A stretch of DNA of 64,000 bases from Zantedeschia hybrid cultivar (lineage: Eukaryota; Streptophyta; Magnoliopsida; Alismatales; Araceae): the NCBI GenBank assembly GCA_030544215.1, contig JARZZO010000014.1:36485734-36549733 (forward strand), given 5' to 3'. Position 1 is the first letter of the stretch; each line of letters opens with the position of its first letter. Shown in pieces: positions 32,837 through 44,849 of this stretch. Made by a program: the position numbers and the translations under genes. Below the pieces are notes generated by a model. The model was not told the origin of the DNA and did not search any database. It saw nothing but the letters and a program-made list of their open reading frames with translations.

Positions 32837-35800
32837 TCATGGATCCTCAAGTAACATGGACAGCAGAGGAAGTCCTTCTCCAACTTGAGTATGCAACTCA
32901 AAAAGAACTTCCTCTTCAGTCTGCAACTTGGAAACTTCACTAGATAATGATTCAAGAAAGCCTTGGGAAACCAGAAGATCATCTTGACGTCTGTGTAAAC
33001 TGTTCCTTAAAGTTTCCAGTTCGGCTTTCGTAGCAGCAAGTTCATTCTCTAAGCGCTGAATATTTTCCACCAACAAGCCTTCTTTCTGTTCAAAGCCAGC
33101 TATTTCTACTTGATGCTATGAAATTTGAAGAGAAATAGGCTGCATCTGCAAGTTATATTCATGTCGCTGAAGAGACAAGGCTTGGCGTCGATCATGTATA
33201 AATGATTGAATATATTCTTGACGCTTAGAAAATCTCAAAGCAGTGGAAGCAATAGGAATCCACTCATCCAAAGAAGCTCCTGCCAGATGAATCCATGTAG
33301 TCATGCTCTCAATTTGCTGGTGAAGAAGATCATATGATGAACTAGGCTGCCGACGTATTATTTGTCGTAAAAGCTTGATATTGGCGCCAAGGACATCAAT
33401 ATCCTATATGCCTGAACCAGCAGGAATAGAAGGGATAGCAATATGTACAGATTCATCCACTGAAGTCTAGTCCAAGACCGTTTGACGGGAAGAGGAAGAC
33501 ACTGAACTAGATGAAGGTTCGGTAATTGAAGGGGCAGATGTGATAGCTACAATGCTTGATATGGCTGGGGGTAGGTCACTTTCTGTAAGTTTAGCTGCGG
33601 GCAGAGCAATTATAAAGGCGGAAGGTCCGGCTAAAGTAATTGGCTCAGAAGAAATCTGTACAAGGGATGATGTGCATATATGAGTCACAATATCAATAAG
33701 CCGAAGAACATGTTCAGCTCTACAGGGGACAGGACGGAATACTATCACCTGTTGACTCGGTGAACTTGTTCCCGAGTCAACCCCGCCATGCTTTGAAGTA
33801 GCCACAATATCCGCAAGATCAGGAGCTGAAAGTTCCACGGCCTTGATAGCCGAGAAGGTAATGACCTCTGTCGAAGTTATAATAGTTGGAACCATTGAAG
33901 TCTCTTCTGGTTCCGCATCTTCAGCAAAAACAACTTCTGCCTCTTTAGAAGAAGAAACTGGCATGGAGGCCGATATTTCAAAATCCATGTCCCTTTCAGT
34001 CGGGACATGAGGAATTCCATCCTTTCCGCATGAGCCGGGGATGCCTGATATTCAAAATATATACAAGTCAAGCTTAAACAATGGAAAAAGCATAAAAAAT
34101 GTGGTAAAGAGAAATTACCATAGCAGACTGCACTATTTCAACATGATGAGTCTTTGATATCAAGCCCTCAGTTGCTTCAAAACCTATATGGTCAAAGTCA
34201 GAAATTCAGTAGTGAAATGAAATCACTATTGCTATAAGTCTCAGAAGGGTTACCTTGATCCTTCGGGGGCAACCAGATAGTTGTTTCTGGCAAAGCTTCA
34301 CTACTAATGTATTCAGTAGTATGGGAAGAAATAGAAGGTGAAGGAGGAATGCTGCTTATTTCTTCCACACTGGAAGAAGTATCATCAGTTTCTTCTTTCC
34401 TTGTCTGAGCCAATAATCTCGAGGATTGGGGCTTGGGCAGGACAATCTTTTCAGGGGGGACAGACTCTTTGGGCCCTTTGCGAAATCTTTTTGCAACTTG
34501 CTTAACCCTCCTTGTAAAGGAAACAAAAGGAAGTTGTTCATCATCAATGTCAAAATTCTGAAAGGCATAAATCAAAAGCATAATGCATACCACCCTTGGC
34601 AGGGGATGGAGAAACCAGTGCACTCTCCCGGTTGGCAGTTTTTGCTATAAAAGCTTCAAATTCAGCAAGCATCGGCAAATTGACAAGAGGAAGAGGTTCA
34701 GGGGCAGGCTCTTGTCTCTTCTTTGTACGTGCCTCTTTGGCAGCGGCAACCGCCCTCCCTATAGCACTGACCTCCACAGGGGATGCGGGGGTTGATGCTT
34801 TAGAAGGCACAGGAGGAAAGAAAGAGGGTCTCTTTGCAATAGCCACTGCCCTCCGATGTTGTTGAGTCAGATATTTGGCCACCGGCACTACAAGAATATG
34901 CAAAAGAAGAAATCAATTTATATAAGCAGAGAAAAAGCACAAAACTTAAAAGAAGTCGAGCACAAATACATATACTTACAGTAATCGCCTTCATAACAGT
35001 TTGATAAAGGCCAATATTCATATATGGAAGACTTATCTCTAAGCGAAGCCTCCTTCACAATATATATGACATCATTCATCGTCTTTGCTTGAGAAGCTAG
35101 GCTACTGAGATCATAATGCTTTTTATCGTTCAAGAAAATGCCCAAGCGCAAAGCATCAAGTCCCCACCCATCTATATGATCCCAAGAATCGGGTAGTTTT
35201 GCATCCAACATACCCTACGCAGTGGAATCCTGGGATACACCACAGTATTTCAAAAGGGCAAGTAGCCAGCTGGTGCCCTTGTAGAAATCAGGTTTCTCTT
35301 CCTTGTGCGGGACATAAAATCTCTGAATACCTGAGAGACTCTTAGGAGCTTGCTGAGAATCTCTACCACTGATATCTTCCTCTTTTGGGAAATCGACATC
35401 AGGACAATCTTCGGAGGTCACAGAAATATTAAATTGCTTCAAGAAGACCCCCTTTAGCTCTTCAGTATCTAGCCTTGTCAACTCTGGATCAATCAAGGGT
35501 AAAGAATCTCTGTGACAAGCCTTATAAGCTACCCGTCTCTTTGCATATTTAGCAACATTCTTGTCGTCTAAGAAGTGCAGATAATGGAACTCTATATCAA
35601 AAGGGATTTCCCGTTGGGTCTCCAAGATTTTCTTCTCAGCATTGCTCCAACATTGGGTCCTCTCCTGGCTATAGATATTGGTGCGCATTCGCCACCATCT
35701 AACATATTCACATGTCACACGAGGAGCATGGACAGCAGAAGGAATTCTGAAAGAAACATTTTCAAATCGATGGAAATAATCCCACCATTCACGGGCCCTC

Positions 35801-37841
35801 TGCAGTCCGTTAGAGCCTAAAAGATGGCAGTCAGGAAGCTGAAATATGTGATCACAAGAAAGAATGCACTGACCATATCCAAAATTCCGGCCGAAACGGA
35901 AAGGATAATAGGGTTCTAAATGAACTACAGATCCCTTCCGGTATACCAAGACACTAGGTCTGATGGATAGAAGCCATGATCTAATCTGACTATCCAATGC
36001 AGATTTTTTCAGTAGTTGCTTGGTCTAAGAATGGGTGAACTCAACAGGATTACCCTCGGCAAATACTTTAAAGGGGCTCACAGGAGGACGAGAATTGGCA
36101 GTATGCTTTCAAAAACGTAAGTCCCCCTCAGTTTTTCGCCTGGTGTCAGTCAAGATACCGCGAATCTCATAAAGTTGCTTCTGGGTATCCCTTCCATCAA
36201 CACTTGCATATTCAATCATGCGTGGAAATATGCGAGGGGAAGCCAGGCTCTTCGAGGCAGACTCTGAAAAAATAGAAGCCACCCAGGCATTGAAGAAATG
36301 AATGGGACCCACAACATTAAATTCTCGTGGTTTCTCCTGCTTAACCACTTGGCTAAGAGTTTTGAAAATCAGGCACAGAGTAATTGGAGCTAGAGACAGT
36401 TTAATTCCCCAGGCTAGTTCACAAGCTCCATAAAGAGTCTCAGGACGAATTACTCCCTCATCCCCTTGAGGAATAGCAAAATTCAAAAGCCAATAGGCCA
36501 AGTATACTGCCAGATGGGTATTCCTATCCAAGTCCAAGGGATTGGCATCTTTCTTGTGTTCCTCAAAGATGATATCAGGATATCCCTTTCGGTGCCTAGC
36601 TGTCTACCCCATGAAGACTGGAGTCTCACCAGCCCCAGGAAAGTCTGTATATCGAATGTCAACATTATGAAAGAAACGGAGCCAGACAACTCCGCGGACC
36701 CGTGTCCTCTCTTTGCGGGATCACGTTTTCAGAGACTCTTCACCAAAAGCCAGAATCATGTAAGCCTTGAGGAGGAATCTGTAAGACCTCCAGGTTGCAT
36801 AACGGCCCTTGCCGTCTGTTCTGTCCTTGACAATGTCGGGATGGCATATTTCTTCATAAGGCTCTCCGTCAATGGGCAAGCCAGAAAGCTGATGTAAAGT
36901 CCATAAATCCAGAGATGTCTCTCCTTCCGGAGTATAAAAGGTATTGAACTCCTTTATGAATACCTCGATCATGCCACAACAAAGGCCTTTAAAGATCGGG
37001 TATCGGAATCGAGCGGCATACACACTACCGAGAAGATCCACTCGGCTCAGCAAATCATGGTAATGTTTCAAGACATAATCAGTATACTCTACAAAATATT
37101 CTCTGAAACTGTGGCCGGATTTAAGGTTCAAGTTGACAAACCAGCCCATTGCTGCCTTCAATCTAAACCTCATGGCTAAACAGTCAAAAATCAATGGCTC
37201 TTCTCTAAAGCCCCATTTACATGGAGAAAGAAATAGCCCATGCCGCCTCTGTTTCGAGTCTGGGATACCTCTGTCGTAGCCCCACTTGACAGGAATGAAT
37301 GAAGGTGAGCGGGTCAGAATGCCGTCCTGAGGACGCATGATATTAGTCCCACTGGGTATGAGCATGTCTCTAGCATAACCCGGCTTGAACAAAGATTCGC
37401 CACGGGTTACAGTTCCCCTAAGGTTGTCTTGAAATTTCAAAATGACATCCTCAGCATAAAAGGCCCTCCTTTCAGAGCGCACTCCATTGACCTTGAAATC
37501 AAGCAAGAAGTTATACAAATGCTGATCGCTGGGAAAGTGAACTGGATAATCTTTGTCCCGTCTATATTTATAGAATCCTTCCGGAAAGACAAGTCTGCTC
37601 TCATCAACCTTGCCATCTGATTTATCGGCAAAGGGATGGTCCAAGACAGCAACCTCAAAAATTGTTGTAGTTCATTGTCTTCATCTATGCCTGCTGCAGG
37701 TGTCAAGTAAAAGGGACTTATCACAAGCCCACTCTCTTCAACCATTGTAGGAATCTGCTCAGAAGATCCTGTCGGAGAAACTGGCACATCTTCGGAGACA
37801 GCCTCGGGCATCACAACTTTGTCTTTCCTTCGAGAAGCCAT
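32837..37841 (-). pseudogene. Antisense PMD / coiled-coil gene of element D, five exons
   Basis: Minus strand, ATG at 37841 (MASRRKDK). Exons inferred from splice signals: 37841-34980 (donor GTAAGT), 34887-34591, 34557-34254, 34183-34119 and 34045-32837. The PMD region is in exon 1: FNTFYTPEGETSLDLWTLHQ and LSGLPIDGEPYEE (about 36870-36945), followed by a LAYWLLNF block near 36470. Exon 5 ends in a Leu/Glu/Lys-rich coiled coil (about 33080-32840). A one-base shift near 37660 and about five stops in exon 1 (for example 36721, 36595, 36109, 36030, 35215), plus two in exon 5, break it. No known function; PMD is shared with DNA transposons and MAIN/MAIL1-type host proteins. Confidence 0.78.
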
Positions 37842-37868
37842 TATACTAAAAAAAAAAAGAGACAACAA

Positions 37869-38914
37869 GTCAAAATCAAATACAAAAAAGTCCTCCTCGA
37901 AAAGAAAATTCTGTCAAAATTTCGGCAGCATCTCCCCTTAACAAAGGGCTGTTAAAATTTTATCGAGAGCCATCCGGGACAGACCGAGATGCTCCGATAA
38001 GAAGAAGACCCATGTCAAAGACAGAGGGGTGTAGAAATGGCATTCCAGTGACCCAATTCCCGAGAGTCGAGCTACAACCGAGACTAGGCACTGAAGCCGC
38101 AGCCCCAGGGATTGCTCCCATGGGAACTGCCAAAGTCAAATAGCGAAACGCTGAAGAAGATCCACCCGACCTGCAGTTTCTACAATAACGAGTCTGCGCT
38201 TACTGCAGAGCGAAAGGTCCAAAGTCGATTTTCTGCAAAAAAGAAGACAAAGAAAATGTTAGAAGATGATACAAGCGGAGAGGAGACTTTCTTCACTCTC
38301 CCCATGCCCAAATCCATGGTCCAAGACAACAACCCCTGAACAGTCCCACCGGCCAAAAACTCAAAGAAAAGCTCCGCCTTTTACCTGTGAATCCTAGAGC
38401 AGTTGAAGCTCTCCCCAAACAGCAGTTTCTAAATCTAAACAATACCCCTCTGTGGCAGCGGTAGTGCTCTCCTCAAGCCCCTGCGATGCAGCCAACGAAG
38501 AAGAAGCAAGGAAAGCAGGGTCTACGATTTTGAACCTGACGGTCTTCACACCCGCAGGCGATGGCAACAACGCTCCCCAACAGGGTTGTAGCGTTTGTCA
38601 CCGGCCAAGGGAAGAGGAGGCGATCGACGTGCCAAGCAAATGGCACCCCCCAAGCAGTGGAAGGCCAACGCACAGACGGCGGTAGCGGCAGCTCTCATCG
38701 GCAATGGCGCTCCCCAACAGCTGCTGTGGCGCCAGCGATGGCAAGAGAAAGAGAGGGAGAAAGCGTGGGAGGCTTGGGATCACCCAGCGTAGCAGAGAAG
38801 AAGAGGAAGAGGCGGACTGGCGCTCGAAATCCCTCAGCGCAACAGGAAAAAGCAAAGAGAAAGGCCCGCCCCCTTCCCTTTTTATAACCGACCGGGCCGG
38901 TTTTTGAAGCCCTG
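37869..38914 (-). promoter_or_regulatory. Leader and TATA box of the element D antisense gene
   Basis: On the minus strand TATAAAAA is at 38886-38879, about 1.04 kb upstream of the ATG. Downstream is a GC-rich transcribed-looking leader with repeated GCTCCCCAACAG words (near 38571 and 38709, plus strand). One degenerate TGAGTCTGC-type site lies near 38189. The leader may contain an unspliced or spliced 5' UTR intron. No conserved coding region was recognised. Confidence 0.5.
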
Positions 38915-39215
38915 GCTGGTCCAAGGTCCGAACCGGACTGAACCAGTGCAGACTCAAGGGCATATGCCCCCCTCTTTCAAACTCTACATACACGAACCGG
39001 TTTGGAGCCAAAGTTGAGCCTAAACCGGTGCAGACTCGAGGGGATCTGCCCCCTTCTCTCAAACTCAATATATATGGCCAGGGTGGGAGCCAAATTTAAG
39101 CCCGAACCAGCGCAGACTCAAAGGGCACATGCCCCATCCTCTAAATTCAAGAAATCCGGTCGGTTTAAAGCCCAAATTAAACCTGGACTGGCACATACTC
39201 AAAGGGTATGCTAAC
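38915..39215. repeat. About four 82-bp tandem units with GCAGACTCA half-sites, upstream of the antisense TATA
   Basis: GCAGACTCA or close variants start at 38948, 39030, 39112 and about 39192, intervals of 80-82 bp, each followed by AAGGGCATATGCCCC-like sequence and preceded by ACCGG/ACCAG words. Read on the minus strand they are TGAGTCTGC, the same half-site as the LTR dyads. They lie about 60-310 bp upstream of the minus-strand TATA box at 38886. Confidence 0.8.
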
Positions 39216-39448
39216 CTATGGTTACCCGAAGCTCGAGACCCGATCTGAGTCGGTCGCAGAAACAAATTCAAGAAGGAATCCTAGTGATTGCAGCAGTCCC
39301 AATCAAACAAATCCTCAATAGGTGAATGAAGATCTATAAGTGGGGCCGGTCCTGAACCGTGAGCCTCTTAAATGAGATAAGTACGTGACAATGGGCCACG
39401 CATACAACTCACTTTGTCACCTTCGGTCTCCGTACGTGAGCCGTATGC

Positions 39449-39460
39449 GTGGGGGGCATT
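39449..39460 (+). other. Polypurine tract of element D
   Basis: The purine run in GTGGGGGGCATT abuts the 3' LTR start at 39461. This is the expected priming site for plus-strand synthesis. Confidence 0.75.
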
Positions 39461-42400
39461 TGTTGTCACCAAAAAATGAGCAAAGAGAAAAATCCACACA
39501 ATTTTTTCCAAGTAAAGAGAGGGTTAATGGACAACAGTCATGCCTATTTTACAAGCCAAATGAATCAAAAAGGGGCCACTCTTGGGCCCAAATGGTGAAC
39601 AAAATTCAATGGCACAACCGGACCCATTATTTCAAGCAAAGGAGGTCCAGGCAATTTTTCAAAGAAGGCTCAAGTGAAGAAAAGTTAATGGACAACAGTC
39701 ATGCCCATTCTTGCAAGCCCAAAGAAGTCAAAAAGGGGTTACTTTCAGCCCAAATGATGAAGAAATCCAAGGGGGCAGGCCCGGGCCCATTATCTCAAGC
39801 AAAAGAAGCCCAATAGGGCCAATTTGGGCCCAAAAAGTAAAGGCCAAAACCCAATTTCGTGGCAGCCTTTAAAAGGGCCCAAATGGTCTCCCCCATGGCC
39901 TATTCTTACCCCTTTGGCCCATGTTCAAATCTACCCAAAGGAGGATAAGAAGAAAAGTAAGTGGTCCCCCCTTCAAGATTCTTCTAGAAGAGGATAGGTG
40001 AAAAGCAAAAGAGAAGCCAATCATGATTCTCCAAGTGGTGTGGCCTCATTGGAAAGCTCTTAAGAGGGGTTTCTTATCCCTAATCCAAGGCTAATGGATG
40101 CCTAATCTACCCTCCAAAAGTAATCAAACTTTATCTATAAACAAGCCCCCATCTTCTACAAGAAAAAGTGGGAGACAAAAATCCCAAAAAAGAGAAAAGA
40201 GAAGAAGAAAAGTGAGAGAGCTTGGAGGAGCACGTCTCCCTCCTCCATTCCCCTCCATCTCCTGCATCCCAAGAGAGAAAAAAGAAGGAAAAAAGAAGAG
40301 AAAAAGAAAGGAAGTGTGCTAGAGAAGAAGAGACCAAGATTGTAGGCTTCAAGAGCCATTCTCCCTTCTCATCCCCTCTCCAAGGTAGAGTGGGAGTGAA
40401 GAAGGGGTTTATTTCTATCTCCTTGCTTTCTTATAATCTTTTTCTTTCAGTTTGATGTTCATAGAAACTTCTATCTCCCTCTTGATGTTCATCCATGGTG
40501 ATTGAAAGCCAATGAAATGCAAAGTTCAGATTTCCTGTGTCTGTTTTGTGAATCTGCTGGTTATCTTACTTTTATGTTATTTTTTCCTTCATAAGGTATG
40601 TGTTTTTCGTGTGGGGATGGTAGAGGGGCCTTTCTAGTTTATAGAATGGTCTCCTCAAGCCTTAGAACCCCCTGAATATGGAGATATGACCCGAAATGTG
40701 CTTTGTTGTCCAGATTTCCTGAAAACTGATTTTTCATTTATTTGTCTTTGGTTTTGGGGTTTTTCAAGGTGGCTTGGCTTTCCATGACCCTTAGGAGCAC
40801 ATCCCCTCCATAGATGATGTTCCTCCAAGGCCAAAAATCAAGAGAAATTCCCTAAGTTTCATATATATTAAGATCTAAGTTTCTGTTTTCATGTTGTAAC
40901 CGAATGGGTTTTGTTTGGATTTTTTCCTTTAATGGCTAAGGGTTTAGGCCCTAGAGGTTCTCAAGGAGGTTCCCTCACTAGTTGAGGATGAGCTTCTTTG
41001 AGTATAAGCCCTCTAACATGGAGCCAAGAAGGAGAGATCCATGGAAAAGATAAAAAATATACCTAAGTTTCTCATATGTTCATATTCAAGTTTTCATGAT
41101 ATTTTCCTAAAGAAATGCATTTAAAATATATTCTAAATAAATATTTTAGGCCTTGTATCTTTTATACTTTATTTTCCATCATTTGGGTTAGATTTAAACC
41201 CATTTTTCACCAAAAATCCGAATTTTAGCCTGAGTCTGCGGTCTGCAGTGCTACAGTGTTGAGTCTGCGGCTACTATTCATGAGTCTATGCCTCCCTGCG
41301 CAGACTCAGCGCCAGTTGCAGGTTTTTGAGTCTGCGCCTCTTTCAACTTGGTTTTTGGGCTTGAGGTGATTCTTTGATCCTCCCCCAAGTTGTCCAAAGG
41401 TTCCTTGGACCTATGGCTATCCTTTTGAGGCCCAATGAAGGTCCTAAATGGCTTGGACTTTGGGTTGTTAAGCTCTTAATGTTTCAAACCGAAATTTTGC
41501 CATATGTTTTAAGATTTTAAGTTTCTTACGATGTTTCTCAAGGATGTCCCAATCTAAGGGTGCCAACAATCCAATGTTGGGTAACCCATTAAGGGCCCTC
41601 ACACAAAAAACATCATTCTTGTGTTCCCATTTCTATGGGTTCATTTAGATGATATGTCCCGAAGTCCCAATGAGTTGGTGGAGTTCCTTGCTCCCCAAAT
41701 GTAGAAATGGAATGGGTGATTCCCTGTGAATAATCCTTTCATTTTGAAGGCATTAAGGGCACCCTTTGAGTGAGTGGTTGGATGCTCGGCACGCCCCCCT
41801 TTATAGCCACCTCCATGGTTCATGACTACATGTGATCCTCTAGGAAAATTGGTGGAGTTCCTTGCTCCCCAAATGTAGAGATGCTTTGGATTACCCCTTG
41901 TGGGTTTTTCTTACATCTTGAAGGCATTAAGGGCACCCCTTGGGTGAGTGGTTGGATGCTCGGCACGCCCCCCTTTACAGCCATCCCTATGGTCCATTAG
42001 CCATTACATATTCCTTTAAGGGAGTTGGTCCTTCGGGTCCCTTCATGCCATGATCCTTCATGAAGATCCTAAACCTTTGATTGGGTTTTCCTAATGAAAG
42101 GTTGAAATTCAACTTGGAATCATTATATTAAGCATTTTCAATGCTTTATAAAATGATCCAAGAAGAATGGGATAAACATGAAGAAATCATGTCATTTGAA
42201 GAAATCTACATCAGAACCACTCCTTGAAAAGGCTTTATGTAGCCATACTCAACTTCTGAGATTTCTTAGTGTTATCCTCCCCAAATTTGTGGTGATTCTT
42301 GGATCACTTCAAGTTGAAAGAGTTATAAACCTGAAATTATGCTCAGATTTTGAGTCTACGCAGCTATAACCATGGAAATTTGATTGGGAATGGGGTACAA

Positions 42401-44084
42401 TCTGTTTTCCTCGACTCCGGATTTCATATTCTAACTTTAATGGTTGAAACTAACCCGTTGATGGACTTAATCGCAGCTTGAACTGTGCAGGAAACTCAAA
42501 AAATCAATTTTCGGACTTGAGTCTGCGCCACTGTTCTGAGTCTGCGCACCCTTGCGCAGACTCAATTCAAGACTGTCAAAGATGCCTTGCATGGACTGAT
42601 AGCCTCGTTTATGGTTCAAATAACTCAAATAATTAAAGTTAATTCATTCAAACAAAAAAAAAAGGTTTAAGATAGCCATCTTCTATTTTAAATAAACACA
42701 AAATTACAAACTCAAGTTGAGTCTGCACACCTTTCATAAGCTTATTTCAAATGAAAAAATCAACTAAACAATAAATCAAATGGCTCAAATCACTTGCAAT
42801 CATATATTAAACATTCTATTTCATTTAAAATAAACATCTATTTACAAAAACGATACAAATCCCTTCAAAATAAACAAAAATCACAAGTTCAGCTGAGTCT
42901 ACGCACCCCTTGCGCAGACTCAAACCCATTTTTCTTGACTCCTTGATCTTTGAAGCTCCCCAACATTTTTGAAAATCTTAGAATTCCCCTTAACCTCAGG
43001 AGATTCCATCTTTTAAAATAATCTTGCTCAAAATCCTCTTTAAACTTGAGTCTGCGTATGGATCTCAAGGCCAAAATCTCATCTCTTGGCCCCTAAATCA
43101 TGGCCGCAGCTCCAAATCTGTAAATCATCACCAAACAAAACATAAAATCAAGTTATCCCACCAAAAATCCAATAAAATAACTCACAAACAAAAAATCTAC
43201 AGTTCAGACTTGAGTCTGCTCATCCTGGTGCAGACTCAACCCTGAAATTCACAAAAAATAAAAAATTAACTTCTCGACCACTTTAAGATGATCTAAAACC
43301 CTCTAAAAATCAAGTTTATTCTTATCTATTAGGAAATCAAATAAAAAAACCAAATTGTTCTTGAAAAAATGCAAAAAACAACTTATAACAAATTGGTGAC
43401 AAATGAGTTTGTGCTATCCTGCGCAAACTCAACCATGAAATTCCAAAATTGGCCTTTTCGACATAAATTCCCTCCAAATTAAATCCCAAAATTTACATAA
43501 AAAACTTTATACTTTATATAAGTCAAAAACCTAAATAAAAGCTTAAAACTCCTTTTGCAAAAAATATATAAGTTAAAAATCAAAATAAATAGAAGCATTC
43601 TCATTGGTAATAAATGAGTATGCGCATCCTTACGCAGACTTAGCTTCATGTTCACTTCTAAACATAAAAATTCAAACAAATCTTCAATGCATCCACATAA
43701 ATCAATCCAAAAAGACTAAAAAATATCTCTCATCATTATCCATCAATAAAAATCAATAAATCAAGTCTTGCGCAGACTCAACTCTAAATTAAAAAATGAG
43801 TTTTCTTCTCAAATAAAAACTGAAATTCATTCATTTTTCGAATGCAATCTTGTATATCTTACTTATTTCATTTTAAAGGGTGTTATTCTATTCTTCCGAC
43901 GATTAATCAAGGGTTTTCATCTTAGGAAGATGTAATTAACGCTATTCCATTTATGGGTAGCGGGATCGGGTCGAAGAACTACACATTCATCTAATTGAGT
44001 CAGGTAGAGCGCACAAATAACAAATCTAAATCAAAAATAAAAAAATCAAGATCAAGTGCATTTTTCCCTAAAAAATATACAACA
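39461..44084 (+). repeat. Element D 3' LTR (4624 bp)
   Basis: Starts TGTTGTCACC and ends ATACAACA. It is shorter than the 5' LTR by 658 bp, mainly because of a deletion near 43570 of material equivalent to about 19290-19975. TGAGTCTGC-type dyads are at 41281-41308, 42537-42564, 42894-42922, 43211-43238, 43404-43431 and 43615-43642. Several differ from their 5' LTR partners by single bases. The 42537 copy has a perfect right arm where the 5' LTR has lost it. Confidence 0.95.
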
Positions 44085-44535
44085 GTGGAAAAGAGAAAAG
44101 TATGAGTTTAAGGATGCTACAGTTCGATCAAGGAGCCCATTGAAGCCCAATCTATGCACGCGCTCTTGTAATGTTTGGCATGAATAATCAATCCTTAAAT
44201 ATGCCATTTGGATATATAAGATTGCATGGAGAGGTTAATCTTGTTCATAAGCTTTTGGATCCATGGAAGTGAAGATAATTGTCTTGGATCGGGGAAGAAA
44301 GGATATTCCTAGATAAAGAAAAGATATTGGAATAGTTCTATCTTGCTTATTGAGGAATTGAGAGTGTGGAGAATTCATGTAAAAGAATAAAGAAAAGAAT
44401 AAAAATTAAATAGAAGAGAGAGTAATTTACTTGTAGGTTAGGATCTTTCCTACTTAGATGGCCTTCCACATCAGAAAGCTTCTTAATCATCTTCTTTGCC
44501 CTCTTGTTTGAAGAGTTCTTAGCAAAGCTAGCCAT
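44085..44535 (-). pseudogene. PMD-family pseudogene, 5' part (split by element D)
   Basis: Minus strand. ATG at 44533-44535 begins MASFAKNSSNKRAKKMIKK, a basic N-terminus. A donor (AA/GTAAAT) is near 44430 and an acceptor (CTCAATAAG) near 44347. Exon 2 approaches the insertion site with SLIEL-stop-HP-stop-THTFLFST, the start of the PMD signature, in which Trp and Glu codons have become TAG and TAA. The frame continues into 15201 across the duplicated target site. A TATA-like CTATAAAA at 44685-44678 and two dyads at 44786-44845 lie upstream. Confidence 0.78.
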
Positions 44536-44677
44536 CTTCTTTGAATAAAATTGATTTCCTCCTTGATTGCTCGATTTTTTTTCTCTTTCCCCTCTTTTCA
44601 CTTTGAGTTTTGAAGAGAATTCTCTAACTTTCCCTCTTGAGTGCTTGTTGTGCTGAATTGAATTGAATAGAGGGAGG

Positions 44678-44845
44678 TTTTATAGAGTGATTTGCAAAGT
44701 TGAGAAGCCCTTTCCGAGTTGGAAGAGGGATTTGAGGGAGGAAAGTAGAATTCATATTGGAGTTAGAGCAGCCTGTTTCAGTAAGTTGAATCGCGTCTGG
44801 ACAGGACGACGTCATTCAAATGACGTCGCGTCAGGGTGACGCCTT
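44678..44845 (-). promoter_or_regulatory. Promoter of the split PMD pseudogene: TATA box and two dyads
   Basis: On the minus strand CTATAAAACC (44685-44676) is about 145 bp before the ATG. Two nearly abutting AATGGCGTC-type dyads (about 44787-44814 and 44818-44845; arms AATCGCGTC/GACGTCATT and AATGACGTC/GACGCCTTT, spacers 10) lie about 100-165 bp upstream of it. The arrangement matches that of the LTR and aORF1 promoters. Confidence 0.7.
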
Positions 44846-44849
44846 TTAG

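Larger units (their letters stand above)
15202..44084 (+). mobile_element. Element D: complete giant Tat/Ogre-like Ty3/gypsy retrotransposon, 28.9 kb
   Basis: Two long LTRs (15202-20483 and 39461-44084) flank gag, protease, RT, RNase H, a second RNase H and integrase on the plus strand, then tandem repeats and a 5-kb antisense PMD gene. A 5-bp duplication GTGGA flanks it. PBS and polypurine tract are in place. The domain order with two RNase H domains and no chromodomain points to the Tat lineage; great size, long LTRs and a large antisense gene fit Ogre-like elements. Coding regions carry frameshifts, stops and a lost integrase aspartate, so this copy is not autonomous. Sampled LTR segments differ by roughly 4 percent by eye. 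Confidence 0.92.
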
